Shown here: positions 33,830-46,593 of the stretch, in pieces
Numbering within the stretch: the first letter of the stretch is position 1
Layout of the letters: every line of letters starts with the position of its first letter
Origin: Cryptomeria japonica
Taxonomy: Eukaryota > Streptophyta > Pinopsida > Cupressales > Cupressaceae
Reading direction: 5' to 3'
DNA length: 64,000 nucleotides
Assembly: GCF_030272615.1 (NCBI RefSeq)
Contig: NC_081411.1
Coordinates: 45,147,517 to 45,211,516, forward strand
Program-made: the position numbers and the translations under genes
Notes under the pieces: model-generated
What the model was told of the DNA's origin: nothing
What the model saw: the letters and a program-made list of their open reading frames with translations, nothing else
Databases searched by the model: none

Positions 33830-35404
33830 GTGAGCACAATGGTTTATGCATTCAACATAGTACATATCAAAGCAAAAATCGGTAAGACACCTTATAAATT
33901 ATGGTTTGGCAATACACCTATAGTTAAGTATTTTAGAATCTTTAGTAGTAAATGTTATATCAGTAGAGATGATATCATTGTTAAATTTGATCCTAGATGT
34001 GATGAAGGCATATTTATTAGTTATTCTAATGAAAGAAAGGTATATAGATGTTATAACAAGAGATTGCAAAGAATTGTGGAGAGTGCTAATGCCAAAGTAG
34101 ATGAGCTAAATAGAAGTCAAATTAGAGTTTATGAGAAGAAACCGATAGTGGAAATGATTATATCCGAACCAGTAGCTCCTTTACCAGATAAGAGTGTTGA
34201 ACCCATTACTTCGAAAGTATCAGAGAATTCTACAATAACTGAAGATTAGGGAAGAGGAATAGAGAGTCAAAGCACTCCTAGGTATGTGAGATTGAATCAT
34301 TCAGAAGATCAAATCATTGGGGATAAGAACAATGGAGTAATGACAAGAAGAATACTGAGAACTAATGAGGTATGTTTAATTTCACAAGTTGAACCGATAT
34401 AAGTAATTAAGGCATGTAAAGATGAATATTGGTTGAAATCTATGGAAAAAGAATTAGATTAGATTGAGAAAAACAACACATGGACTCTGGTACCCCGACC
34501 TAAAAATAAGAATGTTATTGGAACTAAATGGGTTTTTAGGAACAAATTGAATGAGGATGGTCAAGTTATAATAAATAAGGCTAGATTGATTTGTAAAGGA
34601 TATTCTCAGAAGGAAGGAATTGATGATGGAGAGACTTTTGTAGCTATAACTAGGATTGAAGCTGTAAGATTATTTCTTGCCTATGTTGCTTATAACAACT
34701 ACAAGGTTTATCAGATGGATATTAAATGTGCACTTTTGAATGGGGATCTTAAAGAGGAAGTTTATATTGAGAAACCTGGTGAGTTTTCACTATCGGATGA
34801 TACAAATATGGTTTGCAGGTTAAGGAAAACTTTATATGGATTGAAACAAGCACCTAGAGCTTGGTATGCAACATTGGATAAATATCTTTTGAAGCTTAGT
34901 TTTACTAAGTGTAATGATGACAATAATTTATATTATTAAATCATTGGTGATGATATACTAATTATTGAAGTATTTGTTAATGATATTATTTTTGGAGGTC
35001 AAGATAATTTATGCATAGAATTTTCTAAGAATATGGAGAAATAATTTGAGATGACTATGATTGGGGAAATGAAATTTTTCTTAGGTTTACAAATTACTCA
35101 AACTGATAAAGATATTTTCATCTATCAAACTAAGCATGCTAGGGAATTATTGAAGAAATTTGGTATGGAACATTCTAAACATTTAAGTACTCCTATGGTT
35201 ATAAGTGAGAAATTGACAAGAAAAGATGTTTCTGCACCAGTAAATCCTACAAGATACAAATATATGATTCGAGGTCTTCTTTATTTGACTCAAACTAGAC
35301 CTAACATAATGAATGGTGTTTGTATTGTTTCAAGATTTCAGAGTGATCCTAGAGAGAATCATGAGAGTATGGTGAAAAGGATTTTTAGATACTTGCAAGG
35401 TACA
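33830..35404 (+). pseudogene. Copia integrase tail and reverse transcriptase
   Basis: The integrase tail has KTPYKLWFGNTPIVKYFRIF and a P-rich linker (to 34249). RT follows from about 34400: WTLVPRPKNKNVIGTKWVF-type start, KARLICKGYSQKEGID, FLAYVAYNNYKVYQMDIKCA, LLNGDLKEEVYIEKP and GLKQAPRAWYATLDKYL. The active-site YVDD reads FVND at about 34973-34985. FFLGLQITQ and the thumb run to YLQGT (35404). Stops at 34248, 34937 and 35042 and the TGA at 35405 break it. It belongs to the Copia order IN-RT-RNase H; lineage is not assigned. Confidence 0.85.
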
Positions 35405-35926
35405 TGAAAATATGGTTTGTGGTACCCTAATGATGATAAATTTACTTTATGTGCATATACAGACACTGATTGGGCTAGAGAAGTTGATGACCAGAAAAGT
35501 ACTTCCGGTGGAGCTTTCTTTCTTAGGAAGAAGTTGGTTTCATGGAGCAGCAAAAAATAGTCATGTACTTCTTTATCTACTACTGAAGCTGAGTATGTTG
35601 TTGCTGCTACTAACTATACACACGTTTTATGGATGAAGCAAATGTTGAAGGATATAAAGGTGGATTGTGATGCACCGATAGTAGTTCACTGTGATAACTC
35701 TGCTATTATTGATATATCAAAGAATCTGGTATTTGATTCTAAGACAAAGCACATATCTATTAAGTATAACTTTTTCAAGGTAAAGGTGGAAGCAAATGAA
35801 GTTAAACTGGTTTATGTGAACACTAAAGAGAAGATTTTAGATATTTTCACTAAACCTTTATCCAAAGAATCATTTGAGTACCTAAGAGATAGATTGGGAT
35901 TTCCTGCCCCTTCGGTAGAGACTTGA
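35405..35926 (+). pseudogene. Copia RNase H
   Basis: Same frame as RT after the TGA at 35405. Motifs include YTDTDWAREVDDQKSTSGGA, LSTTEAEYVVAATNYTH (about 35575), VVHCDNSAIIDISKN and the terminal KHISIKYNFFK...DIFTKPLSKESFEYLRDRLG. A TAG lies near 35558. The stop is at 35924-35926. The protein would degrade the RNA strand of the RNA/DNA hybrid. Confidence 0.85.
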
Positions 35927-36989
35927 TTGATGCAGTTTGGCATCAATCCGGTATGCATTATCAAATATACTATTCATTCTGGCACTGATGTGGGATGCTA
36001 CTACTCAGGAGGATTATTCAACTTTGTGATTCAGTGGTTTATGTCTTTAGCTTTAATATTTTCGTTAGAATTCTGGCATTGATGTCAAAGGGGGAGAGAT
36101 ATTGATATGAAATAGAAAAACACAGTGAAAAAGAAAAAGAAAGGGGGAAAGATATGAAAAAGGAAAAGTAAAGGGGAGATATATTGATAGTGGGAGATAT
36201 ATACATGTATAATTTATATCTTTATAGAGATATCATTCATAGGGGGAGTTTGGTCTTTGTTTCAAAATTTCATTGCTATATCTTTAAGTGGGAGAATTTT
36301 GGTTGTCTTCCATTGGGGGAGACTTGTTTGGCATTTCTTGGTACTTAGATATTTTTCACATCTAGTGTTGCCATTGGGTGGAATTGATTATGTGTTGTAT
36401 TGATGTTTTGTCATTGATGCAAACACTAGCTATTTGGATGCTTTACTAGCACCCTTCTGGTCCCAGTAGGCTGAGTGGTTTCTGGTAGATTTGGATCCAA
36501 CATGATTCGGTAGGCTCCAATATAGTTTGGTTATGGAATTGGCTTGTTCATGATACTCATGCTCATATTTAGTAAGTTGGTTTTGGTCTGATGATTGAAT
36601 GCTATCCTATTTTCTTAGAAGCTTGGCTTCTGGTTTCGATGAGGGTTTCATCGACAGAGATTTTGATGAAGATCTTTGATGAATTAAATAAGTGGTGTTG
36701 GTATAGTGTCTAGTGGATTTTCAGGATGCTGATGGTGATTATATTCGAGACTTGATGGATGGAGATCATTGTTGTAGTGTGTGGACATATACTGGGTCCT
36801 AGTTGGTTTAGGTTATGGATTGGTTTAATGAAACATGTGGATTGGACTTCTAGATATGTTTCCATGATGTCTTATGTGTAGGATATTATTTGTTTGGTCT
36901 AAGACTGACATTTTTGTAATTATGTAATTGGTCTATTGTTTGGTGGCCAAACTAATTGTTTATGGTTGAGGGTCTTGTACATATAGATG
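35927..36989 (+). other. Copia 3' untranslated region with polypurine tracts and LTR start
   Basis: Purine-rich tracts occur at 36087-36098 (TCAAAGGGGGAGAG type), about 36155, 36245 and 36320. The 3' LTR probably begins near 36390 (TGTTGCCATTGGG or the TGTGTTG that follows), extending into the right inverted arm. No coding region. Confidence 0.5.
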
Positions 36990-37588
36990 TAAGATCTAAT
37001 TGTAGATCATTATGAATATGGGAATGGGAAATAGATATGTAATGTGCGAATAATGTAAAATCATTCAGGTAGAGGATTTGGTCAATCATTGGAGATAGAA
37101 TTGGGTTTATGTAAGAGGATTTAGTCCTCCAGTATTGAGCTAAACCAGAATTATATTCAGGCATAGGAGATGCTATCTTTTGCAGTTCACCACTTCTTCG
37201 GATTGTAATCTGGATTTCTATGTAGTCTGTGAGACTCCTTTTGTGATGACCAGTGTGCTCTAGGTCGTTAACCTTCCTACAATTGCAGGCCCCTTAATTG
37301 TAATTCACATACTTACTGTACAAGTATTATCTGACTATGGGTAGGCTTCCCACCATGGTTTTTTCCTTTATCGAGTTTTCCACGTATAAATCTTGGTGTC
37401 ATGTGGATGGTATTTATTCTATGATTATTGTTTATGCTTACTTGGTTTAACTGCTATTTCAATATTTGGTTTAATAATTCTAGTATTAATATTGTGGGTT
37501 CCAGTATTAAAGTTTTAATTTCTATCTATTTTGGTAATATATGAGAACTGATTCACCCCCCCTCTTAGTTGTCTTCTAGTTATATGAA
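36990..37588 (+). repeat. Right inverted arm: Copia 3' LTR, distal part
   Basis: In plus orientation with the pol. It is the inverted partner of 32606-33185. It ends with GATTCACCCCCCCTCTTAG and GTTGTCTTCTAGTTATATG. Such a C-run tract near the LTR end is typical of Sire-type Copia LTRs as I know them. Confidence 0.7.
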
Positions 37589-37674
37589 CTATCTAATAAT
37601 ATATTTATCATGAATCAATTAACAACTTTCAGAAATTAAAAAAATCTTTTAGGACTAGTTATATCATACATTCT

Positions 37675-38168
37675 AGATTACAATCATCTAGATCTCCAAA
37701 TTATAGTTCATGAAAATAAATTATCACATTTATTCTTATCTACCTCTATATCTACTTCCCTCCTAGGGTTCATCATCCTCAGTGGAATCTCCTCCCTTTT
37801 ATTTGGTGCAACTACCTTAACTCGACGATCTGAATACAAGGTTTCAATTGCCTCTTCATTAGTGATCTATTGAACACACTTGCAACCTACCTTAAATTTG
37901 TGATCTATTCACCCAAATGAATTCCTTAAGGGTCACAACTAGCTTTGATGCCATCTGACACAACCATGATCTAGAGGGCCCTCAAAGAGAACAATCTGGA
38001 TCATGCAAAAATCGTAACACAAAGAAAGCATGAACACAAAACATAGAAAATGCAATCAGAGACATCCACAACATTCCAGATTACAATCATCTGGATCTCC
38101 AAATTATAGACCATGAAACTAAATTATCACATTTTTTCTTATCTACCTCTATATCTGCTTCCCTCCTT
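37675..38168. repeat. Direct repeat of about 90 bp, 403 bp apart
   Basis: 37675-37768 and 38078-38168 share GATTACAATCATCT, GATCTCCAAATTATAG, AAATTATCACATTT and TCTTATCTACCTCTATATCT with few differences. Between them a minus-strand TGGCATCAAAGC near 37950 resembles a PBS. No gene is present. Confidence 0.7.
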
Positions 38169-38169
38169 C

Positions 38170-38740
38170 CTAAAGATAAATTACATCAATATATATATAG
38201 ATATATATATCATTTGTAACACATTCGGGTTGGCCATAAAAGGTCACATTCTCCAAAACTGGAAAATGAAATATGTAAAATAGGTCAGCTCCAAAACGTG
38301 AAGGTCTCCTACACCAAGAACGCAAATGAAGTGTGTACCACAAAGGAAGGTCATCCAAGGGCCAAGGAACATTTAACATGGTACCAAATATATCCAAAAG
38401 ATAAGAAATTGCTATGCATGAGAATAAACCTCCAACTAGCTATTAAGCTCAAAACTGCTCCGTGAACCAAGAAACAAACTATCCGGAAGCAATAACTAGC
38501 CAAAAAGGAATCCAAATGAACTAAAAATCCTAATAAGAACTAATCTAGAAGCCAACAATCTTATCCGCAATGAGAATGGAACAACTACCAAAAAATTCTA
38601 GAAGAAAAACATAAACTACAACACAAAACAAGAACAAAACTGAAAGAAAATATTTTTGGTGGATGCAAGATTTCTCATTGACCAAGGGTGCTCCTACATC
38701 AACTATGGTTAATGGTAACAAATAGAAAATGACTCTCTTT
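38170..38740. other. AT-rich spacer, no gene seen
   Basis: It holds a short TA-rich microsatellite near 38190-38212. Nothing else is recognised. Confidence 0.4.
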
Positions 38741-38744
38741 TAAT

Positions 38745-39195
38745 TCTTATACTAATGTTGATTGCACTACTTTTGTTGATGATAAGAGAAGCACTAGTGG
38801 TAGTGCAATTTTCTTGGGAGATAGATTAGTTTCTTGGTTTAGTAAGAAGAAAGACTTAGTGTCTTTGTAAATAGAAGAAGTTGAATACATTGTTGTAGCA
38901 TCTTGTTGCACTAAAGTATATCAAGGTGGTATATGATGAACCTATTCCTCTCATATGTGATAATACAAGTGCTATAAATATTGCAATTAATCAGATGTTG
39001 TGTTCAAGGACCAAGTATATTTCAATTTGGTATCACTTCCTAAGAGACAAGGTTGCATAGAAAAAAGTTAGATTAGAATGTTCCTAAAAAAATCAAAATT
39101 GTAGACATTTTCACAAAGGCACTTTGAAAGGATATATTTGGGTATCTCATAGAGAACCTAGGTATTATTTACCCTCCTTCTAACTAGATGCATAA
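38745..39195 (+). pseudogene. Second Copia RNase H remnant
   Basis: Fragments in shifting frames read FVDDKRSTSGSAIFLGDRLV, SWFSKKKDLVSL, EEVEYIVVAS, VYDEPIPLICDNTSAINIA, RTKYISIWYHFLRDKV and FGYLIENLGI. These are the end of a Copia RNase H. Stops and a small deletion near 38930 break it. A polypurine tract GACAAAGGGGGGAA lies at 39524-39537, but no LTR follows; the sequence changes to the unknown ORF region. Confidence 0.8.
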
Positions 39196-39649
39196 ATGGT
39201 ACATATATCTATGGGAGAAAATCAAAGCATATCATTTTCTCTTGGATTGATGTGGCCTACCTCTCAAGAGTAGGTAGTTGATTTATTGTTGCTAACAAAA
39301 GTAGTATGTGTAAGGGGAAGAGAGAGTGTAGATAAGTTTTTAGGAGAGAGTATAGGTGAGTAATGTGGATAGAGTGCATGTGTTTGTCCTATTAGTTGAG
39401 AGAGTGTGTAGATGAGCATGTGAAAATTCTAGCATGAAGAGTTTTTCCCTTTATCCTTGATGTCAAAGAGGAAGAAAGTGTAATTGTTTAGAGTGTAAAT
39501 GATTAGTGAGTGTTTACATCAATGACAAAGGGGGGAATTATTTCTAATTAAGATAAATGGGTTTTACAGTGACCCGAAACCTAAAATTATCCAAAAAATA
39601 AACAGAGTTAACCAAAAACTAACCAACTCCTAAATAGAAACAAAAACAA

Positions 39650-41230
39650 TAGATGCACCCTAGCAAGTCTAACCACAAAAAACACGATGGAAACAAGAAA
39701 AACCAGCAAAAAAACCTAAGAGCTTTCAAAAGCTCGTTATTCTTTTGGATCACTTTGTTATTGATCTCTTGGAGTTCTTCCATGATTAACCTTGAATTGC
39801 CTCTTTCCTATTTCTTGCTCCTGGTCTTGGTAGAGGGATCCGTAGATGCCTGCATATCGTGGATTCTCTTGTCGCAGTTAGTGTATGAGGATCATTTAGA
39901 TATGGTCATGGGAGATTTCTACAAGGATATTTCCTCATTGACTCTTTTAAGGCATTCAACACTATTACACATTGCCTCCTTACTAACTTCCACCAAACCC
40001 TTAAGTTTACTCTTTAAATCCTGGATTTCATTCTCCAACCTATCAATCCTAGCCTCATGTTCTATCTTCATGACCTTAATGTCTTCCTTGATTTTTTGGG
40101 ACAGCTTCAAGAGTTTATTATTTTTATCAAGTGCTAGATTCTCTATGAAAGAGTCCACAATATACTTGATCCCCTATTTTAGGAAAATAATATGACCGAA
40201 AACGCATAGGAAGCATTTCTTCTGGTTAGCCAATGAATTATGCAGGAGCTTGTCAATATCTATTTCATCACCTTTGATCTCATTGGGATCCACATTAAGG
40301 GGAATATCAAGTCTCCTTTTATTTTCCCCTTTTACTTGAATCTCCATCTTTTTTCCAATTTTATGTTTTTCAGGATTTTACAGGCCCAGATTTTGGGGAT
40401 GACACACAGGGGATTTCAACTTTTCTGATGCCCATCTAGGTGGATTTTTTTCTCTACTATTTGTTCCAGGTGTGGGTTCTTGCACCAGAATCTCATCCTC
40501 TTAGGGACTATATTTAGAATCATCTGAAACTTGGATGCCATTCTAGTCTATAGTTACTCCGCCCTCCCCCTCGCCAAACTCTGTATATGAAACATCATGC
40601 ACCTCCTAGCTAGCTAAGGATTTAGGGTTTTTTATAGCCGGGGAGGGTTTAATCTCATGAGCCTTAGCAAACTCCATTACTAGGAGGATTAATCTCTTAT
40701 GCAAAACCGGGTTTTTCTCATTCTCAAGATGCTTATGGATGGAATTCTGAAGACATGGAAGTAAATAAAATGGAATTGAAATTCTTTTATCATGTCTAAA
40801 GTGGTTTAGAATATTAAAATTATAGGAAAATATAATATCAAAGTGGTCATCAAGGGCTATGTACCTCATAATAAATTATGCCATATCTGAACAAATCTTC
40901 AGAAGGTCCTTTCAATTGTAGCCTCCATTTGGGTTATTGACTCTGCTTCATTCACTATTTTTATCATAGAAAATTGAAAGGGATTATTTCGAAGTGTTTC
41001 TCTCCCTGTAGAATTTTTAACCCTCCATGCTAAGCCTAGAAATCTCAGTGATGAAGTGTTCATCAATCCTGAACTATGCCCCATACATAGTTAGAACCCC
41101 ATTATTCCAATTTCTCACAAACAAATCTTTGATTTGGTGGTTCTAACCATGGAGTTTTCTAACAAATGGTTCCATACCTCCATCTATGACTTTCCTCTAG
41201 ACCTTTTATTTTTTCTCCCAAAGCTCACAT
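39650..41230 (-). pseudogene. Degraded retroelement-type ORF of unknown function, with coiled coil
   Basis: On the minus strand from about 41190, one frame reads PFVRKLHG, NHQIKDLFVRNWNNGVLTMY, FRIDEHFITEISRLSMEG and KFYREKHFEIIPFNFL, with TAG/TAA interruptions. After a frameshift it continues as MRYIALDDHFDIIFSYNFNI, LNHFRHDKRISIPFYLLPCL and VLHKRLILLVMEFAKAHEI (40869-40606). A charged coiled coil follows at 40158-39919 (KIKEDIKVMKIEHEARIDRL). Similar 'DLFVRNW...G.QF.I.E..I.E...L...G.KFY' proteins are frequent in plant repeat DNA as I recall, without known function. It lies downstream of the LINE in the same orientation but does not look like LINE ORF1. Confidence 0.5.
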
Positions 41231-41409
41231 GAAGATGGCTTCAATTTGTCCTTGTCTCCCCCCATAATATTGTTGCCTCCATTAACTTTACTAGTAATGC
41301 TAAAACTAGGCTTTAGATAGACAAAAATAAACTAGACCCATAGGAAAAATCCAGAAGGTCACTGCCATGGATTTATATGAAAAGTCTTACAAGTGGAAAT
41401 CTATAATAA

Positions 41410-44400
41410 TTAATGCTCAATTAGAGAGAGATTTATGACATCCTCCCTCGCTAGTTCACACAACTTAATTTGAAAGGAATCCCCTTCCCTCCACCACTTT
41501 TCATCATCTTTATCTATGTCAAGATTTTCCACATGGTTAGCAAGCCTATTGCCCTCTCTAAAAATATTTGAAATTTGAATTACCTCAAATTTGGTAATCA
41601 TGTCAAAGCACTCCTGCATTAAATAATTAATTGTCCAGTGAAGATAGTCTTTTTAATCAAACAACTAATTATGTTTAGTGAATCACTTTCTAGCCAGACT
41701 TTATTGAAACCACCATGGATAGCCATTTTTAACCCAATGTAGGATGCATTTGCCTCAGCAAAATGGTTTGTCTAAGTGCCTAGTGGGATTGCCACTACTG
41801 ATACAAGCCTACCATTGTAATCACAAGAAACTCCTTGACAACCTGTCGGCCCAGGATTTCCTTTGGCTACCTCATCAACATTGATTTTGATGCATCCTCT
41901 AGGAGGAGAAATTCAAGCAATATTGGGTTTGATGTGAATTGTTTTAACAATAGGTCTTAAAATATCCCAATCAATGTGTCATTTATTGATAATGTCCTAG
42001 TCCAAATTGGAGGGGAGAATGATAGAATCAAGCTTACGGGAAGAGCAATAATTGATGAAATTCTTCTTAATGAAGTATTGAATACATTGAACAATCACAA
42101 TAGCTAGAGAATCTTTATCTCTAAGGATGCGATTATTCATTTCCTTCCAAATACCCCAAAAAATATGAGGAAGCATAAAATTCCATAAGACCATGAGAGA
42201 TTGGATCTTCAAGGGGCAGGACCATTGAGACCAACAATCCATCAAGCAGAAAGGAAAACACCAACTAACACCCTAGAGATCAAAGAAATGACCCCAAATC
42301 TCTCGAACGAATGAAGAATGAAGAAGCAAGTGAGCACCATCTTCAACTCCTTCCTTACAATGAAAATAAATCAATAGAGAGCACTTTATTCTGCATTACA
42401 AGCTAAAAGAAAATATTATCTTTAGGGATTAGGAATTTGTTCTAGAGACAAGACCAAAAAGGGGCCGACGAAAATGATCTAGACCACAAAGAAAATGCCT
42501 GTGAGACAGAAAATCCTCTAGATGAAGAGCTCACCCAAACTAGGGAATCCTCAATAGGAAAGGAAGGAATGTGAACATCTAATAGCCACAACTGGAGAGG
42601 AAAGAGAAATGGATACAAACTAGAGAATTCAATCCATCTACCATTTCAAATATAATCAACAACATAGTGGCCAATTTGATCTTTATACTTCTCCATGACA
42701 AAAGCTACCTACCTAAAGTATTTTAAAGGATAGTCTCCAACCCACCAGCTTTCCCAAAATTGAATATTCTGACCATTACCAAGGGACCACATTGATCCTT
42801 TAGAGATTAGGGATCTAGTATTGAGAATATTTTACCAAAGGCAAGAAGCATTCTATGGTAGGCAGATACCTTGAACAGTATCTTGAGGAGAATGAGCCTC
42901 AGGAAGGTATTTCTTGTGGATGATTTAAGCCCATTCATTAGATTACTTTAGCACTCTCCACAATTGTTTAGTCAACAAAGCCACATTAAAGTCATGCATA
43001 TGTCTAACTACAAGATGACCAAGCTTTTTTAGAAGGTAGACCTAATCCCATGCCACAAGGTGAAGGTGATTTTTTGATTCAATACCTGTCCACAAAAAAT
43101 TCTTCTAGATTTTCTCCATTCGGTCAGTGCAGGAATTTTAAAAAGGCTCATAGTATAAACTAAGAGATTGTACAAAGAGGATTTAATCAATTGTATGTTT
43201 CCATCTTGGCTCAGCAAAGAACCCTTCCAACCCACAAGTTTGTTTAAAAAAAGATCAATCAGATTAAACCAAAAAATATCCGGAATAGGACCCGAGCACA
43301 GAGGGAGCCCCAAATAACTATCCAAGAAGGAGGAAATTTTGCAACCCAACCTCTCAACAATATCTATCTATGATTTGGAGTATTCAAGAAGAAGATATAA
43401 CTAATCCTCTAACCAGAGCCTTTTTCATAAAGAGAAAGAAGATGCTACAACAATTTAGCCTCTAAGATAGAACTTTCCCCCATCAACAAGGTATCATCCA
43501 CAAACTATTGATGAGAATAGATTTGAAAATTAGAAGAAGGTCATATAACTTTAATCGTACCAGTCTAGACTTCCCTATGACTGCTCTTACTAATATATTC
43601 TCCCATAATGATGAACAAAAATGATGAGATGGGGCCCCCCTACCTTAGCCCTATGGAGGCCAAAAAGAAACTAGAAGGAGATCCATTATTTAAAACTGAA
43701 AGTTTAGGGGTAGATATGCATTGATTAATTAGTTGAATAAAATGGTCACCAAAACCAAAATCACAAAGCATCCTTATCAGAAAACTCTAGTCCACCCTAT
43801 CATAGGCCTTTAGCAAGTCCAATTTCAGACAAAAAAACTTGGTTTTTTATTCACTGAAAGGGAATGGATATTTTCATGAACTGAAATGATGGAAACCAAA
43901 TTTGTTACCTCAGAACAAAAACATTTTTTTTCTTTGAGATTAAAAGGGACAGACACTTTTTTAATCTAAGAACCAAAATTTTAGAAAAGATCTTATAAAT
44001 GGAATTGCATAAACTGATAGGCTTGAATTCCTGAAAATAGGTAGCCTCGAGTTTCTTAGGAATCAACACAATGAAAGTAGCATTTATCTCTTTAAGAAGG
44101 GTCCAGGACCCAAATAACTCGTAAGTATCATTCACAACATCATCTCCCATAATGGACCAAAAAATTTAGAAGAAAAACATAGGAAACCCATCAAGACCTG
44201 GGAATTTGTTCCTTCCCCTCAAGGAAAAAAACCTCTTTCCTAACCTCACCCACAGAGGGGATTCTAGACAACTCATAATTCATGTCTTGGAAAATCCAAA
44301 CCTGCATTTAATTAAGGATCTCTTCATGAGCCACCAAGTCAAGAGGATCATCAGTTAACAAAAGATCATAAAAGTATCGAACAACTTCAGAGCTCAAGTC

Positions 44401-44580
44401 CTCCTACTTGTTAATGCAACATTTATTATGCTTAAGAGTCCTCATATGGAAAAATTTAGTATTTTTATCACCATTTTCAGCCAAATGGCTCTAGATCTCT
44501 GTTTCCTAAACTCCTCTTCTTTAGAAATGATATCATGTAATTTCGAAAGGAGGTCCACTTCTATGTCATTGATATCTATG
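41410..44580 (-). pseudogene. L1-type LINE ORF2: reverse transcriptase, zf-RVT, RNase H
   Basis: Order on the minus strand: GDKNTKFFHMRTLKHNK near 44470; RT start with NATFIVLIPKKLEATYFQEF and KPISLCNSIYKIFSKIL (44080-43990); a palm with FVDDTLLMGE near 43490; and thumb sequence SFLDSYLGLPLCSGP (43330). The zf-RVT domain has WSLGNGQNIQFWESWW near 42780 and WSCLWNKFLIPKDNIFFW-like sequence near 42430. The RNase H domain has KINVDEVAKGNPGPTGCQGV (41890) and WLESDSLNII (41680), and ends at the stop at 41410. The endonuclease is missing; sequence changes near 44580. Many stops and frameshifts show it is long dead. RT plus zf-RVT plus RNase H is the plant L1 layout. Confidence 0.85.
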
Positions 44581-46440
44581 TGTGGTTATTGATGTCAACC
44601 CTTAGCATTATAGAGATTGTAGGAGATTTATGCTGTGGGGCTGTGTTTTCATTAATGCCTTGTGTTTATTTGTTTGCAAGGATGTTGTACTAATGAAGTC
44701 AATGGTTGGATGTCAACCCGCATTGGTGTTGATGTATACACTCAGTATGTTGTGGTTTCAATAACACCTTCACTTGTATGATAATTAATGATGATGATGA
44801 TGTGTTTGAATAGAGATGGTGATGGAGAGTGATGGTGATGAGTTTCATGGTTGGATAACATGTCTTGTTGGTTGTTAACAAAACTATCTTGATGGTATCA
44901 TATTAAGATAAGGATTCAAAGCATGACAATGAAGTCAATATGTTGTGAATAATATTATGTACAATTGTATGTTGTTATATTTCTCTGATCACTCCTCAGT
45001 GTGAAAATGGTGCTACAATTTTTCTTGGGTCTCTTTAGATTGATAATATGTGAAGATGTGGGAAAGTGTATTGAAGAATATCTAGGAGAATACTCCTCAT
45101 TAGTCCATGCTTGAAGATATGTTCTTATGGTTTTAACATTTGATTGTATGTATTATGGACATTACAATCCTATATTTTATGTCATTAGTGTTGCAACATA
45201 CATTTTTGGTGTCTTAGTTTCAATTTAGGGTAATGAAATGAACTGCAAGTATGTTTGACACTTCTCTATCTCATGACTATGTTATTTGAGAATTCAAGTA
45301 TGAAGCACTTTATACTAGTTTGGTTATGTTAACTTGTTTTGGCATATGATAGCATGAAAAGTATATGGAAGTTTTCATGGATTTTAAAGGAATGTCTTAA
45401 TGTCGTCTACATGATAATTATTGATCCTTTTGGTGTTGCATTGTGTTTGGAGTTAGTTTTCTTGGTGATTTATAGTTGTCTAGCTAGCAAGGCATATTAT
45501 CTTGCTAGTGACATGTATTTGGAGTTATGTTCCAACTTTGGGGGTTGTTATGAGTTTTCCTTGGGCCCTACTATATCTCAAAGTTGTCCATAGTATATAG
45601 ATTTATTTTAAACTTACTTTATGGACCTACTATTAAAGTACTACATGTTTCAACTAGACATTACCTTATTTCTAACATTGGATAGTATGTTATAACATAG
45701 TTGATGCTCGAGGTTGCTAAGAAATTTTTAATAAGTGGTCTTGGGTCAAATTTGTCTCTTAGACTGGATTGATTTCATCTCAATTATGTTTTGAGGCTTA
45801 CTTATTGGGGTTAATCCTTATCCCATGTTCTCGTTGACTTAACTTGATGTTTTAATTTCTTGTAGATGATTTATGTAAAATATAAATTCAATTGTAATAT
45901 TTGTGTGTGTGTGGATAGTGAAAGATGCAAAGTTGAAGTAGTAAAAGTGTGTGGTAGAATTTTTGAAGCCAATTTCATTAATGGTTGTTTGAAGCATCTT
46001 TTCAAGAGCACCTACATTTTCAGGAGACTTCCTGGAAGCTATTTGTTCAAGGTTGATTCATTGTAATTTATATATTCATGTATCCTACTTAAAGATAGTG
46101 AATCTCCTTAGTAGGTCCTTATATATTTCTCTGAGATATTGATTCCTTTTAAAGCAAGTCCTTCCAAGAATAGTGTGTTTCCTTAGATAGTGAGCCCTAA
46201 AATGAATTGTAATACTTGTTCCTATATTTTGGTTTTACTTTCATTATGGTTTTTCTCTCTTGGGTTTTCTACATAAATATGGTTTTCTCTTGTGCATTGG
46301 TGTTTTTTGTTTTGTATTTTATTGTCGTTCATCAAATTATAGTTTTTTAAAATTCAATTAAAAGGTTAAATTTTTGGTAGAGATTGATTCACCACCTCTC
46401 AATTTCCAAGTGTGTTGAACATGGAAAGTATTAAGGAAAG
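44580..46440 (+). other. Possible Copia LTR fragment, no gene
   Basis: It starts where the LINE ends (TGTGTGGTTATTGATGTCAA) and ends with GATTGATTCACC...CTCTCAATTTCC, a tract like the LTR end at 37550. A (GAT)n run is near 44790. Several short open frames are hydrophobic and unconvincing. Paralog: 49297-49569 plus 54927-56460. Confidence 0.3.
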
Positions 46441-46593
46441 TATTAATGGTGCCATCCTCTTTCTCCAAGGTATCCTAATGAGTAGAATAAGCTTTTGGTG
46501 AAGGATTAACAATATCCATCAATGCTTCATTTCTATAAGAGCTATCATGTATGGAAGGTAAAGTAACATTAAGGAAGGTAAAGTAATATACTC

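Noticed and set aside
37945-37960. PBS and LTR end of another minus-strand element
   Set aside because: TGGCATCAAAGC resembles a PBS, but no LTR structure could be traced beside it.
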